Source: Peptoniphilus_A sp001811425 (GTDB taxonomy: Bacteria > Bacillota > Clostridia > Tissierellales > Peptoniphilaceae). Taken from it: a stretch of DNA of 9,922 nt. The translations under genes were made by a program, and so were the position numbers. The notes below the pieces were generated by a model, which worked only from the letters and a program-made list of their open reading frames with translations, was not told the DNA's origin and did no database searches. This document shows positions 6,566 through 9,922 of the stretch, piece by piece. The stretch is taken from positions 1 through 9,922 of the forward strand of contig NZ_KV804705.1 in assembly GCF_001811425.1 (NCBI RefSeq), read 5' to 3'. Within the stretch, counting starts at the first letter, position 1, and each line of letters starts with the position of its first letter.

Positions 6566-7174
6566 CTAATAAGGTCTTTGAAATAGTTCGCTTATTATTC
6601 CAAAGGCTTCACTTGAATTTGTTTTGTTTTCTCCCTTAATAATATAGTCATTATATATTGTTCCAACAGCTCCGTATAAAATAAAAGCTGCAAAACTTCT
6701 CACATTTTCCCTGTTTATTCCCATATTATTTTCTATTTTTTTATTTTCAATTCCTTCAATTATAAACTCTGAATAGACATCTATAAATTTTCCAATGTAA
6801 TGAATCAATTCCCATAGCCTGTAAGAGTTATCTGTAATTGAATTCTCTTTCGAAAAATTATATCTTGTTGTAAATTGACCGATATCTTTTACTATAAGTT
6901 CTCTTACAATTTTTATTCTTTCTTCGTAATCCATTTCCTTATTTTGAAGTATATCCAACTTATTTTTTAGTTTTTCTTCAAAATATGTTTCCATACAAGC
7001 CAAGAAAATATCTTCTTTTGATTTGAAATAATAATAAAACATTCCCGGTGCTCCGTTAACTTCTGCGAGAATATCTCTAACAGAAACTTTCTCATATCCA
7101 TCCTTTTCAAAAAGTCTGGATGCTATGTTTATAAGTTCCTGTTTTCTTTCTTCTGGATCTTTTACATTTCTCAT
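6566..7174 (-). CDS. TetR/AcrR-family transcriptional regulator
   Basis: This 202-residue protein is mostly helical, with an N-terminal helix-turn-helix (about 8-55). It has the characteristic GAPGMFYYYFKSKEDIF stretch at the recognition helix and the start of helix 4. The C-terminal part is a divergent ligand-binding and dimer domain, so the inducer cannot be read from sequence. I chose ATG 7174, which gives the usual MRNVKDPEER opening and sits 8 nt after GAGG; an in-frame TTG at 7180 is also possible but is only 2 nt from that GAGG. It has a strong promoter of its own (7223-7251). The five transporter genes follow on the same strand, so they are the likely targets, with autoregulation probable. 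Confidence 0.92.
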   Translation of the reverse strand: MRNVKDPEERKQELINIASRLFEKDGYEKVSVRDILAEVNGAPGMFYYYFKSKEDIFLACMETYFEEKLKNKLDILQNKEMDYEERIKIVRELIVKDIGQFTTRYNFSKENSITDNSYRLWELIHYIGKFIDVYSEFIIEGIENKKIENNMGINRENVRSFAAFILYGAVGTIYNDYIIKGENKTNSSEAFGIISELFQRPY

Positions 7175-7197
7175 TACCAAAACCTCACCACCTATTG

Positions 7198-7214
7198 ACC
7201 GACACTCGTTCTGT
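7198..7214. promoter_or_regulatory. Degenerate operator-like sequence near the tetR transcription start
   Basis: ACCGACACTCGTTCTGT shares ACCGA and TCGTTC with the palindrome region at 6476-6492, but the spacing between those blocks is three bases shorter. Internal symmetry is partial (four of eight position pairs match). It lies about where transcription from the tetR promoter would start. It could be a weaker autoregulatory site for the TetR protein. Confidence 0.3.
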
Positions 7215-7222
7215 ATAGTTAT

Positions 7223-7251
7223 ATGTTAGTCTAATCTAACCGTTTTGTCAA
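7223..7251 (-). promoter_or_regulatory. Sigma-70 type promoter of tetR
   Basis: The minus strand shows a perfect TTGACA (7251-7246), a 17-bp spacer and TAACAT (7228-7223), about 50 bp upstream of the tetR start. The spacer and -10 contain an imperfect inverted repeat, GTTAG...CTAAC (7225-7240; six of eight pairs match), a second candidate operator. No comparable promoter is visible before the transporter genes, so this one may drive all six. Confidence 0.8.
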
Positions 7252-7265
7252 GAGTATAGTAGAAA

Positions 7266-7283
7266 ATCATACTTAAGTATGAT
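7266..7283. promoter_or_regulatory. Perfect 18-bp palindrome overlapping the mob promoter
   Basis: ATCATACTTAAGTATGAT is a perfect palindrome with no spacer. It covers the spacer and TG motif of the plus-strand extended -10 promoter (7280-7288) and ends on the first base of the TATAAT. It is 15 bp from the tetR -35 on the other side. A dimeric repressor bound here would block mob transcription. It bears no resemblance to the 6479-6492 palindrome, so a different regulator is likely. Confidence 0.6.
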
Positions 7284-7288
7284 ATAAT
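7280..7288 (+). promoter_or_regulatory. Extended -10 promoter for the mob operon
   Basis: TGATATAAT matches the extended -10 consensus TGnTATAAT exactly. The -35 position (7260-7265, TAGAAA) is poor, as is common for extended -10 promoters. Transcription would start near 7295 and make a leader of roughly 175 nt before mobC, running through the oriT-like repeats and the terminator at 7373-7404. Confidence 0.6.
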
Positions 7289-7341
7289 TACTAATGATTT
7301 TAATATATGCTTAATGCTTGAATTCTTTTGTAGCAAGCACA

Positions 7342-7440
7342 GTAAGTGTACGGACACTTACGGAAAATTGACGAAGCAGCCCTTTGGGATCTGCTTCTTT
7401 TTTTATCAATTTTTAGCTTGTTAGGGAGAACCCTAAGACC
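7342..7440 (+). other. Candidate origin of transfer (oriT) with stacked inverted repeats
   Basis: Directly upstream of mobC lie a perfect 8-bp inverted repeat GTAAGTGT/ACACTTAC with a 4-nt loop (7342-7361), overlapping direct repeats TACGG (7349-7353 and 7359-7363), a terminator-like hairpin (7373-7397), and a second perfect 6-bp inverted repeat TTAGGG/CCCTAA with a 4-nt loop (7421-7436). Relaxase genes of the MOBP type usually lie beside their oriT, and inverted repeats next to nic are typical. I cannot place the nic site from sequence alone. Confidence 0.5.
7373..7404 (+). terminator. Intrinsic terminator hairpin in the mobC leader
   Basis: GAAGCAG (7373-7379) pairs with CTGCTTC (7391-7397). 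Inside the stem, CCC (7380-7382) pairs with GGG (7386-7388) across a TTT loop, leaving AT bulged. Seven T (7398-7404) follow at once. No complete plus-strand gene lies between the mob promoter and this site, so it would act as an attenuator of mobC and relaxase transcription, or as a barrier to read-through entering the mob operon. Confidence 0.75.
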
Positions 7441-7469
7441 CCGAAATACACTCAAAGGAGGAATTAACT

Positions 7470-7826
7470 ATGGCAAATAGAATAAGAAACGAAAGACTTG
7501 AAATTAAATTAACCGAAGAAGAAAAGGCTCTTTTTGAAGAGAAAAGAAAACTTTCAAAGTGCAGAAATATGAGCCATTTCATCCGCAAATGCGTTTTGGA
7601 AAAGGAAATTTATCAAGTAGATTTAGAGCCTTTCAGAGATTTACAAGGCTTGCTTTCCAACGCAACAAACAACATCAATCAGATTGCAAAGCGAGTAAAT
7701 TCGACAGGTGTAATCTATAAAGATGACATCAGTGATATAAAAAAAGAGATTGAACATTTCTCAAAAGAGCTGTGGCAAATTCATTCACTACTTCTGAAAA
7801 GAACATCTGAAACGGAAGGTGAATAA
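7470..7826 (+). CDS. mobC: MobC-like relaxosome accessory protein
   Basis: This is a 118-residue basic, helical protein. The N-terminus has a ribbon-helix-helix-like arrangement (strand RLEIKLTEEE at 9-18, then helices to about 45), and NNINQIAKRVN (67-77) is the hallmark region of the bacterial mobilization protein MobC family. MobC proteins bind near oriT and help the relaxase open the DNA at nic. AAAGGAGG (7454-7461) lies 8 nt before the ATG. Only 2 nt separate its stop from the relaxase start, so the two are one operon. Confidence 0.9.
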   Translation: MANRIRNERLEIKLTEEEKALFEEKRKLSKCRNMSHFIRKCVLEKEIYQVDLEPFRDLQGLLSNATNNINQIAKRVNSTGVIYKDDISDIKKEIEHFSKELWQIHSLLLKRTSETEGE

Positions 7827-7828
7827 TA

Positions 7829-9160
7829 ATGGCTATTACAAAAATACATCCAATAAAATCGACTCTTAATCTTGCTATCGACTACATTGTAAATGGAGAT
7901 AAAACAGACGAGCAGCTTTTAATAAGCACTCATAAATGCCACGAATCAACTGCTCACACTCAGTTTATAAGGACACGAAATGACGCAGGAACAAAAGGAA
8001 CCGTTCTTGCAAGACATCTCATTCAATCATTTTTACCGGGAGAAACAAGTCCTGAATTGGCTCACCAGATTGGTATGGAGCTGTGTAAAAAGATACTTAA
8101 AGATGAGTACGAATTTGTCTTATCTACTCACGTAGATAAGGGGCATATCCACAATCACATCATCTTCAATAATGTAAATATGGTAACAGGTAGGTGCTAC
8201 CAGTCTAACAAGAAAAGCTACCACCAAATCCGTTATCAGAGTGATAAACTCTGCAAAGAAAATAGCCTATCTGTCATTGACGAGTTTTACGAAAGCTATA
8301 AGAAAAAATACAAGACTAACGGTAAATCTTGGTATGAAAACGAACAGGCAAAGCATGGGACTTCTTGGAAAAGCAGGCTTCAATTTGACATTGACAGAAT
8401 GATAAAACAGTCAAAGGACTGGGACGAATTTTTAAAGAAGATGGCAGATCTTGGCTATGAAATCAAATACGGTAAGCACATTGCTTTTAAGCCAAAAGAT
8501 AAGGCGAGATTTACAAGGGCTAAAACAATCGGAGAAGATTATACCGAAGAAAGATTAAAAAAACGAATTGCAGAAAGAGAGTTTATCAAGACTCCTGCCG
8601 TCAAAAAACGCATCGGCAATGTTATTGACATGAACACCAATGCAAAGGTGAAGGAAAGCAAAGGCTACGAATATTGGGCAACCAAACATAACCTTCATAC
8701 AATGGCTGAGTCTGTTATTTATATCAGAGAACATGGCATTAAATCCGTTAAACAGCTTGACGAGTATATTCAAAAAGCAGCCGATGAAAGGCAAAATATA
8801 CAGGATAAAATCAAGGCTATTGATAAGGAAATGCAGAAGCTTTCCACCACTATGGAGCAAGTCCATACCGTTAAAAAATACAGAGCGTGCTACAAGGAAT
8901 ATACTGCTAATCCGTCTGACAAGGCATTTTTTGAAGAGTACAAAGCTCAGATTACCCTATATGAAAATGCTCTCTCAGAGCTTAAAAAATCCTATTCCAA
9001 GCTCCCAAATTCAAAGGATATTTTAGCCGAGCTTGATAAATTACAAGAAAAAAAGAACACCCTTATGCAAGAGTATTCTTCCTCAAAATCTACTATGGAC
9101 GAGCTTTATAAGATACGAAAAAATTACGGAATCTACATGGGTAAGGAGATGGAGAGGTAG
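7829..9160 (+). CDS. MOBP-type relaxase (mobilization nuclease)
   Basis: This 443-residue protein would nick one strand at oriT, stay attached to the 5' end through a tyrosine and lead the strand into the recipient. Near the N-terminus, Tyr19 in AIDYIVNGDKT is the likely catalytic tyrosine. HLIQSF (63-68) matches motif II, and HVDKGHIHNH (101-110; His101, His106, His108, His110) is the metal-binding motif III of the relaxase family. The remainder to about 250 looks like the normal nuclease region; 305-430 is rich in charged residues and probably coiled coil. At 443 residues it is close to similar relaxases of Tn1549-like elements. The AAGGTG upstream is a weak ribosome binding site, so coupling to mobC is likely. 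The end of the gene overlaps a terminator. Confidence 0.94.
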   Translation: MAITKIHPIKSTLNLAIDYIVNGDKTDEQLLISTHKCHESTAHTQFIRTRNDAGTKGTVLARHLIQSFLPGETSPELAHQIGMELCKKILKDEYEFVLSTHVDKGHIHNHIIFNNVNMVTGRCYQSNKKSYHQIRYQSDKLCKENSLSVIDEFYESYKKKYKTNGKSWYENEQAKHGTSWKSRLQFDIDRMIKQSKDWDEFLKKMADLGYEIKYGKHIAFKPKDKARFTRAKTIGEDYTEERLKKRIAEREFIKTPAVKKRIGNVIDMNTNAKVKESKGYEYWATKHNLHTMAESVIYIREHGIKSVKQLDEYIQKAADERQNIQDKIKAIDKEMQKLSTTMEQVHTVKKYRACYKEYTANPSDKAFFEEYKAQITLYENALSELKKSYSKLPNSKDILAELDKLQEKKNTLMQEYSSSKSTMDELYKIRKNYGIYMGKEMER

Positions 9161-9178
9161 TCTTTATCTCCTTTTTTT
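9143..9178 (+). terminator. Intrinsic terminator of the mob operon, overlapping the relaxase stop
   Basis: AAGGAGAT (9143-9150) pairs with ATCTCCTT (9166-9173), all eight bases, around a 15-nt loop that contains the relaxase stop codon. A seven-T run (9172-9178) overlaps the 3' arm. The long loop makes the hairpin less stable than the one on the opposite strand. Confidence 0.6.
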
Positions 9179-9185
9179 CCTAAAT

Positions 9186-9221
9186 AAAAAAGAGTCGGTG
9201 CAGTCCTAAGACCACACCGAC
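9186..9221 (-). terminator. Intrinsic terminator of the SSB-like gene
   Basis: In the minus-strand sense, GTCGGTG (9221-9215) pairs with CACCGAC (9200-9194), with inner GTC/GAC pairing and a short loop. TCTTTTTTATT follows (9193-9183). It begins 7 nt after the stop of the SSB-like gene, so it is a clean end to that transcript. Confidence 0.85.
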
Positions 9222-9228
9222 CATAAGT

Positions 9229-9888
9229 TTATCTCTCAGTTTCTTTTGATACTTCTTTCTTTTCTTTAGGCTTTTCCTTATCTTCAGCCTGATATTTTTT
9301 AATGGCACCAAGCACAGACTCTTTCTTTTCATCTCGACCTTTCATCTGTTCTTTTGCCTTTAAGAGTTTTGAAGAAAGTATCCTGATGTTAGTATGTTCC
9401 TTGCCGTTATCGTCAACGGAAGTTCTAATCTGTCCAAAGAGTTTTACAAAATCTCCCTGCTTAAAGTCTTTTGGAATATCACCCTTTTCTCCGTATGCGG
9501 AGCAATTATGATACACCTTATTCCCCTCATCATCTTTAGATGCCACAGAGAAATTTACTACCTGAAAGGCTTCGCCGTTCTTATTTTCCCTTTCAACTAC
9601 ATCGATCTTTCCTACAATATTTCCAACGATATTGACAAGATTATCTTTCTCCTCTTGAACATAAGGAAGATCTTTAATCTGCCCCTGTTCTCTTAAATCT
9701 TCAATCATGTAATCAAATTCCTCATGCAGTAAATTAAGGCTGTCATTGTCCATATAAGCCTCATAGAGCTTATCCAAAGCACTTTCATCGTTGATACCTT
9801 TTTCCATGCTGATAACCGCCTTAACAAAGTCCTTGTGATTATCACTTACCATATCTTCTATCTGATTTCTAATTGTTTTGTAATCCAT
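9229..9888 (-). CDS. SSB-like OB-fold protein of the mobile element
   Basis: This 219-residue protein has a helical N-terminal segment (1-80) of unknown role, a single-stranded-DNA-binding type OB fold (about 84-175, with NIVGKIDVVE, VVNFSVASKDD, YHNCSAYGEKG and GDFVKLFGQI) and a lysine/glutamate-rich tail (176-219). It probably coats single-stranded DNA during conjugal transfer or after entry. It lacks the acidic DDDIPF-like tip of housekeeping SSB, which recruits replication partners, so it is not the cell's main SSB. I chose ATG 9888 because AAAGGAG lies 8 nt upstream; an in-frame ATG at 9906 has no ribosome binding site. A preceding minus-strand gene may end just before or across that site, in the last bases of the window. 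Confidence 0.8.
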   Translation of the reverse strand: MDYKTIRNQIEDMVSDNHKDFVKAVISMEKGINDESALDKLYEAYMDNDSLNLLHEEFDYMIEDLREQGQIKDLPYVQEEKDNLVNIVGNIVGKIDVVERENKNGEAFQVVNFSVASKDDEGNKVYHNCSAYGEKGDIPKDFKQGDFVKLFGQIRTSVDDNGKEHTNIRILSSKLLKAKEQMKGRDEKKESVLGAIKKYQAEDKEKPKEKKEVSKETER

Positions 9889-9922
9889 GTTTTTATCTCC
9901 TTTCATGGCAAAAGGGAGGTTT

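Noticed and set aside
8555..8866. 103-codon minus-strand open frame opposite the relaxase
   Set aside because: The relaxase reading is clear throughout this stretch, and the opposite frame has no recognisable domain.
9889..9906. Upstream ATG for the SSB-like gene
   Set aside because: No ribosome binding site precedes it, while the AAAGGAG between the two ATGs serves the start at 9888.

Overview
The window looks like part of an integrative conjugative or mobilizable element from a low-GC Gram-positive bacterium (Bacillota; a clostridial, Tissierellia-type or streptococcal host fits). The reasons are the AT-rich coding sequence, strong AGGAGG-type ribosome binding sites, intrinsic terminators with long T-runs, and a MobC/MOBP relaxase pair of the kind carried by Tn1549-like and related elements. 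I cannot name the species.

Layout. At the left edge (1-28, minus strand) are the first codons of an element gene that I tentatively recognise as a small sigma-70-like regulator. Its leader (29-235) holds an intrinsic terminator, a second hairpin that could hide its ribosome binding site, and a 19-codon mini-ORF. Positions 236-7174 are six minus-strand genes, transcribed from right to left: a TetR-family regulator, two half-size ABC transporters with fused membrane and ATPase domains, and a complete ECF-type importer (S component, EcfT, double-domain ATPase). The five transporter genes are tightly packed: two ATGA overlaps, one TAATG overlap and one 25-bp gap. The region 7175-7469 holds the tetR promoter, a plus-strand extended -10 promoter with a perfect 18-bp palindrome, a probable oriT with several inverted repeats, and an intrinsic terminator inside the mob leader. 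The plus-strand mob operon follows (mobC 7470-7826, relaxase 7829-9160). A minus-strand SSB-like gene (9229-9888) converges on it, and the two are separated by back-to-back terminators.

How it may work. The TetR-family protein probably controls itself and the transporters. The paired half-transporters resemble the IrtAB/YbtPQ type, which import metal-siderophore complexes even though they have an exporter fold. The combination with an ECF importer of the Trep_Strep/MptD-like S family suggests uptake of a scarce metal complex, heme or related cofactor. Drug efflux by the two half-transporters is a real alternative. Element genes on both sides (sigma-like leader and relaxase module) suggest that the transporter operon is cargo of the mobile element.

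The main novelty candidates are the cargo operon itself, a strong stem-loop inside the start of ecfT, the layered leader of the sigma-like gene, and the promoter/palindrome/oriT/terminator stack in front of mobC. No rRNA, tRNA, CRISPR array or transposase was seen.
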